Notes under the pieces: generated by a model | Seen by the model: the letters and a program-made list of their open reading frames with translations, nothing else | Told to the model about the DNA's origin: nothing | Database searches by the model: none | Position numbers and translations under genes: made by a program | Shown here: in pieces, positions 1-10,200 of the stretch | Layout of the letters: each line of letters starts with the position of its first letter | Position numbering within the stretch: position 1 is the stretch's first letter | DNA from: Roseivirga sp. UBA6061 | GTDB taxonomy: Bacteria; Bacteroidota; Bacteroidia; Cytophagales; Cyclobacteriaceae | Assembly (NCBI GenBank): GCA_002427745.1 | Contig: DIYF01000051.1 | Span: 1 to 35,915 of the forward strand | DNA length: 35,915 nucleotides | Direction of reading: 5' to 3'

Positions 1-2475
1 AATACCGATTATACCCTGAGTAATGCAACCATTACCATTCTTGATGGAGCGACCACCGGTATGGTCACTTTTACTATCCAGGATGATGCAGCTATTGAAG
101 GAGATGAGACTGCTACATTGACGATCAGCAACCCCTCGGCTGGTGTAACACTGGGAACGACTACCACTCAGAACGTGGCTATCACCGATAATGATTTCCT
201 AACAGTTGAACTGAGCGTTTCTGCCAATGCCGGTACAGAGGCAGGTCAGACCGTAATTACGGTTACCGCTACAGCTTCTCAGGCAGTGGATGGAGACCAA
301 ACGGTTGACCTGGGAGTAAGCGGAACGGGCATTGCCAATACCGACTATTCATTGAGCAATGCTACCATTACCATTCTTGATGGAGCCACCTCGGGTATAG
401 TCACCTTTACCATCCAGGATGATGCAGATATTGAAGGAGATGAGACGGCTATATTGACGATCAGTAATCCTTCATCCGGTGTGACACTGGGAACTACTAC
501 CACCCAGACTATAACTATCACCGATAATGATATCCCAACAGTTGAGCTCAGTGTTTCCGCGAATACCGGTACAGAGGCAGATCAGACTGTGATTACGGTA
601 ACAGCCACTGCTTCTCAGGCCGTAGATGGCGATCAGACGGTTGATCTGGGAGTAAGCGGAACAGGTATTGCCAATACCGACTATTCATTAAGCAATGCGA
701 CTATTACAATCCTAAATGGCCAGACGACCGGTTCAATAACCCTTACCATCCAGGACGATGCTGATATAGAAGGGGATGAGACGGCTATGCTAGCGATTAG
801 TAATCCTTCTGTTGGTTTAACCTTAGGCGCAACGACTGCTCAGAATATCGCGATTACCGATAATGACTTTCCAACAGTTGAGCTGAGTGTTTCCGCGAAT
901 ACCGGTACAGAGGCTGTCCAAACTGTGATTACGGTAACAGCCACTGCTTCTCAGGCAGTGGATGGAGATCAGACGGTTGACCTGGGGGTAAGTGGGACGG
1001 GCATTGCCAATACCGACTATTCATTAAGCAATGCCACCATTACCATTCTGGATGGAACCACCACGGGTATGGTCACTTTTACTATCCAGGACGATGCAGA
1101 TATTGAAGGAGATGAGACCGCAACGCTGACGATCAGTAACGCATCAGCAGGGTTGACCTTAGGAGCAACGACTACTCAGAATGTGACTATCACGGATAAC
1201 GATTTTCCTTCTGTAGAACTCAGCGTTTCGGCCAGTGCCGGTACAGAAGCTGATCAGACTGTGATTACGGTAACAGCCACTGCTTCTCAGGCAGTAGATG
1301 GTGATCAGACGGTTGATCTGGGAGTAAGCGGAACAGGTATTGCCAATACCGACTATTCATTAAGCAATGCGACTATTGCCATTCTGGATGGAGCGACCAC
1401 GGGTATGGTCACTTTTACCATACAAGATGATGTTGATATAGAAGGAGATGAGACCGCCACATTGACAATCAGTAACCCCTCTGCCGGTCTGACCTTGGGA
1501 GCAACGGCTACTCAGAGCATTGCCATTATTGATAATGATGAGGTTGAGCCTGACCTGATTAATACCACTATCACGGCCTCACCTCTAAGTCTGGTGGCAG
1601 ATGGAGTTGCTGCGAGCGTAATCACCGTCCAATTAATAGATTCCGATGGCAACGCTTTGATGATATCTCGCGGAATCGTCACGCTGAACGTTACAGGAAA
1701 CGCTTTGCTGACTCCGGTCTCTGACAATGGTGATGGAACCTATACTGCCATGCTTACCAATACTGTAGCAGAGGTGGTCACAGTAACAGGTCAATGGGAT
1801 GGTCTGAATATTTCGACAGAAGTGGAGGTCGAATTTACCCCTGATAACACGGACACAGATGGAGATGGCGTCTATGACCGACTTGAGGATCTCAATGGCA
1901 ACGGAGACCTGGAAGATGATGATACAGATCGTGATGGTACACCCAATTACCTGGATGACGATGATGATGGTGACTCTATACTCACCAGGAACGAGGACAT
2001 GGATGGTGATGGAGATCCACAAAATGATGATACGGATGAAGATCAGATACCCAACTATCTGGATGACGATGATGACAATGATGGTATCCTGACCATAAAT
2101 GAAGATGCCAACGGCAACCTGGATCTCTTTGATGATGATACAGATGGTGATGAAATTCCCAATTTCCTTGACCCTGTCGAGAACATGGTAGTAGATAAGC
2201 TATTCAGCCCTAATGGAGATGGTATCAATGATGTGCTCCAAATCCGGGATGCCGAAAAATTCCCGAATAATAAGGTGAGCATATTCAACAGACAGGGTAA
2301 TCTCATTTTTGAAATTGAAGGCTACGACAACAGAGGACGTGGGTGGAATGGCATTCCCAACAAAGGTCTGCTGACAAGTGGAGATAAAATTGTTCCCAAT
2401 GGAACCTACTTCTATGTCATTGAACCCAATGACGGTTCAGAAACCATTACGGGCTTCTTTATACTTAAACGCTAA
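1..2475 (+). CDS. Giant Calx-beta adhesin with T9SS type B C-terminal domain (5' end outside window)
   Basis: The reading frame is open from base 1, so the start lies upstream. What remains is part of one Calx-beta-like unit (1-210), four complete 336-bp units (211-1554), an invasin-like Ig domain beginning DLINTT (about 1549-1845), an Asp-rich thrombospondin type 3-like calcium-binding stretch with repeated DxDGDG motifs (about 1846-2175), and a gliding-motility-associated C-terminal domain containing FSPNGDGIND and ending FILKR. Members of that family are secreted by the type IX system as type B substrates, so the protein is probably a cell-surface or released adhesin. The tail is nearly identical to that of the adhesin ending at 15540. 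The PorP/SprF gene follows after 4 bases, as sprF follows sprB in flavobacteria. The adhesive role and the ligand are inferred. The call of T9SS cargo is firm. Confidence 0.93.
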   Translation, partial: NTDYTLSNATITILDGATTGMVTFTIQDDAAIEGDETATLTISNPSAGVTLGTTTTQNVAITDNDFLTVELSVSANAGTEAGQTVITVTATASQAVDGDQTVDLGVSGTGIANTDYSLSNATITILDGATSGIVTFTIQDDADIEGDETAILTISNPSSGVTLGTTTTQTITITDNDIPTVELSVSANTGTEADQTVITVTATASQAVDGDQTVDLGVSGTGIANTDYSLSNATITILNGQTTGSITLTIQDDADIEGDETAMLAISNPSVGLTLGATTAQNIAITDNDFPTVELSVSANTGTEAVQTVITVTATASQAVDGDQTVDLGVSGTGIANTDYSLSNATITILDGTTTGMVTFTIQDDADIEGDETATLTISNASAGLTLGATTTQNVTITDNDFPSVELSVSASAGTEADQTVITVTATASQAVDGDQTVDLGVSGTGIANTDYSLSNATIAILDGATTGMVTFTIQDDVDIEGDETATLTISNPSAGLTLGATATQSIAIIDNDEVEPDLINTTITASPLSLVADGVAASVITVQLIDSDGNALMISRGIVTLNVTGNALLTPVSDNGDGTYTAMLTNTVAEVVTVTGQWDGLNISTEVEVEFTPDNTDTDGDGVYDRLEDLNGNGDLEDDDTDRDGTPNYLDDDDDGDSILTRNEDMDGDGDPQNDDTDEDQIPNYLDDDDDNDGILTINEDANGNLDLFDDDTDGDEIPNFLDPVENMVVDKLFSPNGDGINDVLQIRDAEKFPNNKVSIFNRQGNLIFEIEGYDNRGRGWNGIPNKGLLTSGDKIVPNGTYFYVIEPNDGSETITGFFILKR
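211..1554 (+). repeat. Four complete 336-bp Calx-beta units of the upstream adhesin
   Basis: Units begin at 211, 547, 883 and 1219, with an exact 336-bp period; a partial unit fills 1-210 and the array continues out of the window. These are the same repeat family as 9916-14619 and align with it unit for unit at an offset of 13065 bp. Confidence 0.95.
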
Positions 2476-2479
2476 CACT

Positions 2480-3415
2480 ATGGAATCAAGAAAACTGCTA
2501 ACGATCCTCCTGCTCATGTTCTTTTTGCCCATGTTTTTAGTGGGACAACAGCAGATACTCAATACACAATATGTGTTCAACAGGCATCTGATCAACCCTG
2601 CCTATACTGGCCTGGGTAGTAAGTTACAAGCCTCGATGCTTTACCGACAGCAATGGGTGGGTATAGAAGGAGCTCCTAATACCCAGGCACTTTCATTACA
2701 TGCACCGATCAACCGCAATAAGAATGCTGCTTTGGGTGGCATTATTATCAGAGATCAGATTGGAGTCACAACACAACTGGGCGTTTATATGACAGGGAGT
2801 TACATCCTCCAGGTAAAGAATAAGACATACCTGTCTTTTGGAATACAGGGAGGAGTACTGAATGACCAGACTAATTTCTCGGAGCTGGAAGGTTTTGCGG
2901 ATGATCCTTTGTTTGCCTCGGATATTCGAAGTGAATTCAGGCCTAATTTCGGAGCGGGAGTTTATATATTCGATGAGAGGTTCCACCTGGGCATCTCTGT
3001 TCCGAATCTGTTTGAGCAGAAATTTCAACAGTTTTCTTTTCAGGAGAGCGCAGATATTTTTCCATTTATTTATATCGATACAGGATACCTCTTTCATCTG
3101 GAAAACGGATGGACTTTTGACGCAAGTACATTAATAAGAAAAGAGCCTCAACTGCCGGTTCAGTTCGATATTAATGGGGTTGTCGGGATCAGGGATTTAC
3201 TCTGGCTCGGTCTGTCATACCGTTCCTTTGAGTCTTATGACGTACTGTTCAGGGTTAAGCTAAGTCGAGACTATTATTTTGCCTACTCCTATGATATTTC
3301 TACCGGCCCGGCTTCTCTGAGCCGTGTGAATGCCGGTTCCCACGAATTCATGCTACAATTTGGTCTCAACCGTCCAACCCGCCCCCGGGGTATGAAGAGG
3401 TTCAATTGGAGATAA
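2480..3415 (+). CDS. PorP/SprF-family type IX secretion membrane protein (copy A)
   Basis: 311 aa. A signal peptide (about residues 1-22, ending FLVGQQQ) precedes the typical PorP/SprF opening with QYVFNRHLINPAYTG. The rest resembles an outer-membrane beta-barrel with alternating aromatic strands. PorP/SprF proteins are needed for secretion or surface attachment of specific type IX cargo; SprF serves SprB in Flavobacterium johnsoniae. The ATG at 2480 was chosen because it begins a good signal peptide and sits 4 bases after the adhesin stop; an earlier in-frame ATG would overlap the adhesin. It is very similar to the 15545-16480 copy: I count roughly two dozen substitutions in about 289 mature residues and no net length difference. 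It probably serves the adhesin encoded just upstream. Confidence 0.93.
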   Translation: MESRKLLTILLLMFFLPMFLVGQQQILNTQYVFNRHLINPAYTGLGSKLQASMLYRQQWVGIEGAPNTQALSLHAPINRNKNAALGGIIIRDQIGVTTQLGVYMTGSYILQVKNKTYLSFGIQGGVLNDQTNFSELEGFADDPLFASDIRSEFRPNFGAGVYIFDERFHLGISVPNLFEQKFQQFSFQESADIFPFIYIDTGYLFHLENGWTFDASTLIRKEPQLPVQFDINGVVGIRDLLWLGLSYRSFESYDVLFRVKLSRDYYFAYSYDISTGPASLSRVNAGSHEFMLQFGLNRPTRPRGMKRFNWR

Positions 3416-3791
3416 GCCCGGTTTTTGAAGAGTATACTTTCTTGGGTGTCACTGAAAGGGTTGTCTTCCAAACAATCCTTTTCACTCCATGCTCTGGAAT
3501 CGAAATTCTGTTTCAATCTGATCATAGCCTATAGCAGCGTCATTAAACTTCTTTTAGCAGGCAAAGGAGGGTGGGACGATTTTCAAGGCCTTTATCATTT
3601 AGCTCAATCTACCTCTCAAAGACAGTTAAGTCGACTAAACCGGGTTCAAGGTGTCAATAAGTGACCTCAAAATCATTAGCACCTAATAATGATGGCAACG
3701 GGTTCCGCGTATAACATTTTTACACCTAAAAACCCGAGAATTATATTACATTCAATTCCTCAACTCAAATAGAGGTCATTCAGGTTACGTA
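3416..3791. other. Intergenic region without a supported gene
   Basis: 376 bases between porP copy A and the 7TM-DISM regulator. The short open frames here have no recognisable domains or convincing start context, and I treat them as chance. No clear TAnnTTTG promoter box and no strong terminator hairpin were found by eye. The similarity between the two adhesin/PorP cassettes stops at about the porP stop codon, so this sequence lies outside the duplicated block. The promoter of the 3792 gene presumably lies in the A+T-rich part after 3700. Confidence 0.6.
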
Positions 3792-5471
3792 ATGATCAAT
3801 TGGAACCTTGTATTTTGGATACTTGTATTGCCATTTCTTACGGGTAATACGATGAATAGTCTTAAGGCTGAACCCCCGTTTCAGGTCTCAGATCAAAACT
3901 ATAATGCCAATCTGGATGTTGAAGTAAGCTATCTAATAGAAGCAGACCGCTCACTGACAATAGATGAAATACTGAAAAGCGATTTTCAGTCTCAGTTCCT
4001 GCCAGGAAATCAAAAGCACCATTTGTTATCAAAATCCAATAGTTATTGGATGAAGATTAAGGCAAGGAGAAAAGTGGCTTCCGGCAATGACTACTACATA
4101 GAGGTAGGGTTTCCGACACTGGATAAAGTCATTTGCTATGAGGTTAAGCAGGAAGAAGTCATTTCCATTCAACAATCAGGGGATGAGCTTCGGTTTTCAG
4201 AAAGGACACATGCTTTCCGAAACCATCTCTTTCTTCTTCAGTTTCCTGATACTGCTTATCATACCTATTACCTGAATGTCAGGAGTACGGGCAACACGAC
4301 CGTACCCATCCATTTTTTTGAAGCCGGAAGTTACCCCGTCAAAGACAACCTTTTGACTCTGGAGGTAGGTATGGGGTTGGGCCTCATGATCATAGCAGGT
4401 ATTTACGCACTGATTCTTGGCTTTTCAATTAGAGAAAGGAGTTACTTCTTTTTCGCGTTGTACACATTCACTGTTGCTGCTTTTATTGCTACCCGAAGTG
4501 GTATTGGCTCCATGTACATATGGCCAGAAACACCTTTTTGGAATGATAGACTGCTGCATATCAGCGTGTTCCTGCTTTTGTCGTTTTCCGCGCTTTTCAG
4601 TAACCTCTTTCTGGATCTTAAGTCTTATGCCAGAGTACTGTCAAAACTATTTGTTCTGGAGGCTTTAATACACCTCAGCATGGCTTTGCTGATTGTTTTT
4701 GGTGTTGATCAGGATTTGTTTCCACGGCTGGGTATAGTGAGTGCAATTCACTTCTTTATCATGTTGGCTGCTGGTATTGTTGCCTGGTTGAAGGGCAAAT
4801 CCGAAGCCAAGATTTACACTGTGGGTATGTTTCTTTATGTCATAACGGGAATTGCACACCTGTTGGCACTTTATAGTCATCTACCCGATTTCTTCACCCG
4901 GCTCATCGTAATGAGGCTGGGCTGGTATTTTGAGGTAATCTTTTTAACAATAGCAATTGGGAGAAGCTACGGCAGAACAGTTCGTGAGAACGAGCAACTC
5001 AATACGCTAAAAACCAAAGCTTTTCAGGAGTTGCATTCAACCCAGCAGTCCTACGAACGCTCAAGGATGGAAATCTCGGAAAAGGACAGAAAACTCATGA
5101 TCGCGAATATGGAGCGACAGCAACACCTGGACTCACTGGAAAAACTAAAGACCAAAGCCGATGATTCTGAGTTAAAGCATAAGATAGACAGACTCATTGC
5201 AATCAACGAATTCGGAAACAGCCAGTGGGAAAGTTTCAAAAAAGTCTTTGCTGAAATTCATCCTCATTTCTTTGAAGAGCTGAAGCACATACATCCACAG
5301 CTCACCACGAATGACTTGCGTCATCTCGCCTTTATCAAGCTAGACCTGAGCCTCAAAGAAATTGCAGATATCACAGGGGTAAGTGTTCAGGCGGTGAAGA
5401 TGGCCAGGAACCGTCTCAGAAAAAAAATCGGCATTACCAGCCCTCTGACTGAATATGTAAGAACGCTTTGA
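3792..5471 (+). CDS. 7TM-DISM membrane receptor with cytoplasmic coiled coil and C-terminal HTH domain
   Basis: 559 aa. A signal peptide or N-terminal hydrophobic segment (residues 5-20) is followed by an extracytoplasmic beta-rich domain of the 7TMR-DISMED2 type (about 40-180), seven hydrophobic helices (about 190-392), a charged coiled coil (about 395-470) and a LuxR/GerE-like helix-turn-helix (about 500-550, with LSLKEIADITGVSVQAVKMA and RLRKKIGI). The layout suggests a one-component membrane receptor that binds a periplasmic ligand, perhaps a carbohydrate or small molecule, and acts on DNA directly; no kinase or cyclase domain is present. The HTH type is the one seen at the end of many Bacteroidota TPR and 7TM regulators. 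It lies 170 bp upstream of the acyltransferase/methyltransferase pair on the same strand, so those genes are possible targets. The ligand and the regulon are unknown. Confidence 0.85.
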   Translation: MINWNLVFWILVLPFLTGNTMNSLKAEPPFQVSDQNYNANLDVEVSYLIEADRSLTIDEILKSDFQSQFLPGNQKHHLLSKSNSYWMKIKARRKVASGNDYYIEVGFPTLDKVICYEVKQEEVISIQQSGDELRFSERTHAFRNHLFLLQFPDTAYHTYYLNVRSTGNTTVPIHFFEAGSYPVKDNLLTLEVGMGLGLMIIAGIYALILGFSIRERSYFFFALYTFTVAAFIATRSGIGSMYIWPETPFWNDRLLHISVFLLLSFSALFSNLFLDLKSYARVLSKLFVLEALIHLSMALLIVFGVDQDLFPRLGIVSAIHFFIMLAAGIVAWLKGKSEAKIYTVGMFLYVITGIAHLLALYSHLPDFFTRLIVMRLGWYFEVIFLTIAIGRSYGRTVRENEQLNTLKTKAFQELHSTQQSYERSRMEISEKDRKLMIANMERQQHLDSLEKLKTKADDSELKHKIDRLIAINEFGNSQWESFKKVFAEIHPHFFEELKHIHPQLTTNDLRHLAFIKLDLSLKEIADITGVSVQAVKMARNRLRKKIGITSPLTEYVRTL

Positions 5472-5641
5472 TGGCGTTATTTTTTTGGTGTTTAGCAAGG
5501 TGTAAACCTATTGTAAACCCGTCTTTCAGCGTTTTCTTGATCAGTCTGAATACTTTGGTCTTGACTTAACTAAATAGAAGCTATCGGTATATCCACCTGT
5601 TGGGGTGCGTTAGCCGAGGCAAGTTTTTAGAAACAGACTAA

Positions 5642-6370
5642 ATGATCATCAGACCAATAGAAACTAAATCTGAATTCCTGGCCTATGGTCGGGCGCGGAA
5701 TTATAGTGTGAATCATAATTTTAAAGGTTCTTTTGAGAAAAATATTGCTAAAGCCAGGAGCGAATACGAGTTTGACGCATACGATCAAAGCTCATTCCAT
5801 TTTGGATCGTTCAAAGAAGGCAAGCTTCATGCCTGCGCGAGGATGGTTAACGATACCATTGGCCTTCAGAAGTTTCAATTGGATGAAGCTGCCCGGATAC
5901 AGATAAAACAACTTTCAGAAGACAAACAGCCTGCTAACGGGCTCCCGCTTCAGGACTCTGTTCATGAGAATGAATCCCCTATTGTAGAAAAGACCCTTTA
6001 CTCCTTTAGAAAACAAGGCAAGAGCTTTAATGAAATTGGACGCTTAATTAGATGTATAAAAGAGGATGAGAAATATCTAATGAGCTACATGCTATGTTAT
6101 GCATATGCGTTTAACAGATTCTATAATATTGATTATTGCTTTTTTGAAGCAGTAAAATCTCATTGTCCATTTTACGAGCAGTCTTTTCATTGCAAGCATG
6201 TTCTTCAGGAAGTAGAATTTACCCCCATGGCAGGTGGAGAATCTTTTTACCTGATGAAGGCGACTGCGAGCGATTTACCTGAAAAAATGGACCTGATTGT
6301 GAATAGAATAGTTCATCAGTTTAATGCGTCCAACAAGCCATGTGCTGTTAAACTGGAAGACATAAAATGA
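5642..6370 (+). CDS. LuxI/FeeM-like N-acyltransferase (autoinducer-synthase fold)
   Basis: 242 aa with no signal peptide or membrane helix. The sequence carries the residue pattern of the acyl-homoserine-lactone synthase, N-acyl amino acid synthase and exosortase-associated acyltransferase superfamily: R17 and R19 near the N-terminus, then E43-x-D45-xx-D48 in EYEFDAYDQSS, R67 in ACARMV after the central strands, and E131-xx-R134 in NEIGRL. In LuxI-type enzymes the matching acidic and Arg residues position the acyl carrier and the acceptor. I infer transfer of an acyl chain from acyl-ACP or acyl-CoA to an amino acid or amine. True AHL synthesis is unlikely without further evidence, and a FeeM-like N-acyl amino acid synthase is the nearer guess. 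Its stop overlaps the next start (ATGA), so the two are probably translated together. The C-terminal half is Cys-rich, including two Cys flanking a Pro-Phe-Tyr turn. Acceptor and chain length cannot be read from sequence. Confidence 0.72.
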   Translation: MIIRPIETKSEFLAYGRARNYSVNHNFKGSFEKNIAKARSEYEFDAYDQSSFHFGSFKEGKLHACARMVNDTIGLQKFQLDEAARIQIKQLSEDKQPANGLPLQDSVHENESPIVEKTLYSFRKQGKSFNEIGRLIRCIKEDEKYLMSYMLCYAYAFNRFYNIDYCFFEAVKSHCPFYEQSFHCKHVLQEVEFTPMAGGESFYLMKATASDLPEKMDLIVNRIVHQFNASNKPCAVKLEDIK

Positions 6371-6996
6371 GAGCAGTTCTGTCAACAATAGCATATCTGC
6401 TGGTGCTCTTCATAGTTCCTTTGATGGGGCATATGGAGCTGTTAAAGCACCCATATGTCATACTGTCTGCAGTTGTAATTGTTCTTCTTTTAACTACTCA
6501 ACCTCAAATGAAGCTAAATGAGGTGGCAAGAGATAAAAAAACAGATAAAGGCACTACACTGCTCATTTTGCTTTACAGCATGCTTGGTCACATTGGGGCC
6601 ATTACTGAATGGGCATACTATTCACAATTGAAACTTGGCTGGCTGCCATTGTTCGGAATTTTTCTGCTTTTGTTCGGTATCGTATTTCGTATAGCAGCCA
6701 TCAGAAGTTTGAACAAGGCTTTTAGCAGCACGCTTCAAATCAAGGAGGGGCAAAATTTGATAACTGAAGGTCTTTATTCAAAATTCAGACACCCCAGCTA
6801 CACCGGTGCATGGATTTTGATGTTAGGTGATGCACTCCTTTTTCAAAGCTACATCGGCCTTGCCATCTTAGGAATAGGCATGTTCATCGTGTATTTGAAA
6901 CGAATCAAAGAGGAGGAAGAAATGCTTCTGCATAAATACGGTGAGGATTACAAACAATACATGGAACGAACATGGAAATTCTTACCAGGGTATTGA
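6367..6996 (+). CDS. Isoprenylcysteine carboxyl methyltransferase (ICMT)-like integral membrane methyltransferase
   Basis: 209 aa with about five hydrophobic helices (near residues 3-20, 29-44, 63-80, 90-112 and 150-177). The C-terminal signature is that of the ICMT/PEMT-like membrane methyltransferases: RHPSYTG at 141-147, then a helix and the EEEEML-x3-YGEDYKQYMERT segment at 182-201, which in this fold bind S-adenosylmethionine and the substrate carboxylate. The eukaryotic members methylate a carboxyl group on a lipidated cysteine; most bacterial members have no known substrate. The start overlaps the acyltransferase stop by four bases, so I infer that it methylates the product of that enzyme, for example the free carboxylate of an N-acyl amino acid. 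No other gene of the pathway adjoins it. Confidence 0.8.
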   Translation: MRAVLSTIAYLLVLFIVPLMGHMELLKHPYVILSAVVIVLLLTTQPQMKLNEVARDKKTDKGTTLLILLYSMLGHIGAITEWAYYSQLKLGWLPLFGIFLLLFGIVFRIAAIRSLNKAFSSTLQIKEGQNLITEGLYSKFRHPSYTGAWILMLGDALLFQSYIGLAILGIGMFIVYLKRIKEEEEMLLHKYGEDYKQYMERTWKFLPGY

Positions 6997-7203
6997 ATGA
7001 AAAGAACGATGCCACAACATATACAGGTCGTTTTGAAATGGGTCAGCTGTCTATTCTGGAAAACTTCAAAAGGGTTTTTAGAAGTCTCATTTCAATAAGT
7101 ACTGTGATAAAAAGCTGCGGTGAATAGTCAACTACATGTATACCAAATGGCTCATGATATGGGGATATCTGCTTGTTAAAAGCTTCTAAGAAGGCCAGAC
7201 ACG

Positions 7204-10200
7204 ATGATTCGTTTTGCTACAGTATTCATCTTTCTCTTTTCTATTGCAGGCTTTGGGGCAATAGTTCTGGAAGAGTACATAGTAGACAACAATGGTAATG
7301 GAACTGATAGCAAGGGTTCAATTGGGATAATTTCTGGTGATGTAGGCTTTGCTGAGCCTACACCCAGTGAACTAAACTCTGTGACAAACGTCACCACGAT
7401 TAACTCTAAAGTAACGCTTACGGCAAACAGAACCAGCATTGTCGAGAATGCGGGTTCTCTTAGGCTTATAGTCTCTGCAGATGTAGCCCCCTCATCTGAT
7501 CTCACCATGAACTTGGGCTATAGTGGTACAGCAACTGCTTTTGGAATTGATCATACTCGAGTTTCTTCTATCACTATACCAGGAGGTAGTACTTCTCAGA
7601 ATGCTACTTTAACCATTGATGCTGCGGCCACCCCACAAGGTTTTGTTACCACTTGGAGGCCGGCAAAGACAACGATTGTCATACCAACCTTAAGCAGTAG
7701 TGGCCCCTATAATTACTCAGTTACCTGGACGAATCTATCCAACACAGGGGTGGGAGATGGTTCTGCCTCTGCGCAAACTGGCAATTATACCATTACCGGA
7801 CTTACTGCCAGAGATACTTACCAAGTAGAAATTACAGGTATATTTCCCCATTTCTACATGAATATGCAGGGTGGTCGTAACGACCTACGCACGATTGAAC
7901 AATGGGGGAACATTGCCTGGAGAAGCATGGAACGCGCATTTATGGGGTGTGAAAATTTGACCTACAATGCAACTGATGCGCCTGATTTATCTGGTGTAAC
8001 CAATGCCAGTTATATGTTTTCAAGGACTAGAAGGTTTAATGGTAACCTGAGTAGTTGGAATGTGAGCAATGTCAGAGATATGAACAATATGTTTGCAAGT
8101 GCTTTTGATTTTAATGGCGATCTGAGTAGCTGGAATGTGGGCAATGTCACTGATATGAGTTCAATGTTTGCAAGTGCTTCTGATTTTAATCGAAACCTGA
8201 GTAGTTGGAACGTGAGTAATGTCAGAGATATGAGCAATATGTTTGAATTCGCTGCCAGGTTTGATCAGAATATAGGAGGTTGGAATATGAGTAATGTCAC
8301 TGATATTAGTAGTATGTTTAGTTTTGCAGGATCATTTAATGGAAATATTAGCTCTTGGGATGTAAGCAATGTGACGAATATGACGAATCTATTTAATAAT
8401 GCTCAATCCTTTAGAGAGGATATTGGCTCTTGGGATGTAAGCAAAATAACGGACATGGCAGGTGTTTTTAACGGAGCTCACGGCTTCAATCAAGATATTA
8501 GTTCATGGGATGTAAGCAACGTGACGGATATGATTTTCATGTTTAATGATGCTGAATCCTTTAATCGGGATATTAGCTCATGGGATGTAAGCAAAGTGAC
8601 CGATATGAGGTGGATGTTTAGAGGGGCGGAATCCTTTAATCAGGATATTGGGTCTTGGAATGTGAGCAACGTGACCAATATGACTGATATGTTGAATAAT
8701 TCGGGCATGACCGTGACCAATTACGATAACACCCTCATTGGCTGGGCAGCCCAAACCCTAAGGGCAAATGTCCAACTTGGGGCAACGTCTTTAGCATACT
8801 GCAATGGCAAGTCAGCGAGGAACATTCTCACGGGCAGCCTTAATAACTGGACCATCTCAGGAGATAACCTGGATTGCTCAGGCTTTAGCACTTTCACCGT
8901 GGATGACCCTTCGGTAGCGGAAGGGGATGCCGGAAGTGCTACCCTCACCTTCACCGTGACCTTGAGTGACCCTGCACCAGCAGGCGGAGCCACCGTGGAT
9001 TATGTCACTTCCGATGGTACGGCTTCTTCAGCATCAGACTATACCTCCACTTCTGGAACCCTGAATTTTACGTTCGGGGAAACTACTAAAACGATAGATG
9101 TTACCATCTCGAGCGATACTGAGATTGAAGATGACGAACAGATTACCCTGACCCTTTCCAACCCGACCGGATCGTTTGTTACCATTGGGGATGCTACCGG
9201 AATCGGAACGATTACCAACGATGATGTTGCCGTTCCCGAAGTGACTTTATCAGCTACCGTTTCACCAATCGCTGAAAATGGCGGAACATCTACTTTAACG
9301 GCAACAACGGACGTGGCGGTTTCTTCTGATGAAGCTATTACCATTAGCTACGCTGGTACGGCCACGAATGGGGTGGATTACACCGGTAGCACCACCATCA
9401 CCATCTTATCAGGAGCTACTACTGGTTCGATTACTATTACTGGATTGGACGATTCCACGGACGATGATGGGGAAACCATCATTGCAACCATTACTGCAAC
9501 CCAAACAGTGGATATTGGAGCTGATAATTCCGAAACCATCACTATCACCGATGACGATCCCCTTCCACAAATAAGCATTAATGATATTACCGTTAATGAA
9601 AGTGCTGGCACGGCCACAGCTACGGTCTCCATCGATAGAGAAAGCAACAACGATGTTACTATTTTTTATCAAACCTCCGATGGAACGGCTGCTGCCGGCA
9701 CAGATTACACAAAAATTGCATTTGGAACCACATTTGTTACCATTAACGCAGGGGCAACAAGTACAACTATAAGTGTTTCAATTACTGACGATTCGCTCGA
9801 TGAAGAAGATGAAACTTTCGTCATTAACAACCTTGCTACATTTGTTAGTGACGCTACCATTGCAGATGGTTCAGGAACCGTAACTATCATCGATGACGAT
9901 CCAACGCCCATCAACCTCAGCGTTTCTGCCAATGCAGGTACAGAAGCCGATGGTACGGCCATCACGGTTACTGCCACCGCTTCTCAGGCAGTTTTAGGAA
10001 ACCAGACCGTAGATTTGGGTGTGAGTGGTACCGGCATTAATGGTACAGATTATACTTTAGACAATACAAATATTACCATTCTGGATGGCCAGACTACAGG
10101 TTCGGTTACTTTCACAATCCTGGATGATACGGATATTGAAGGGGTTGAAACAGCCACACTTACCGTCAGTAATCCATCTTCCGGATTGACCCTGGGTTCT

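Noticed and set aside
3425..3664. 79-codon open frame after porP copy A
   Set aside because: No domain, no signal peptide or coding-like composition, and a poor start context; the stretch is not shared with the second cassette.
9378..9977. Long minus-strand open frames opposite the Calx-beta domains
   Set aside because: They recur wherever the Thr/Val-rich repeat is encoded and mirror its composition; they are antisense shadows of the adhesin.
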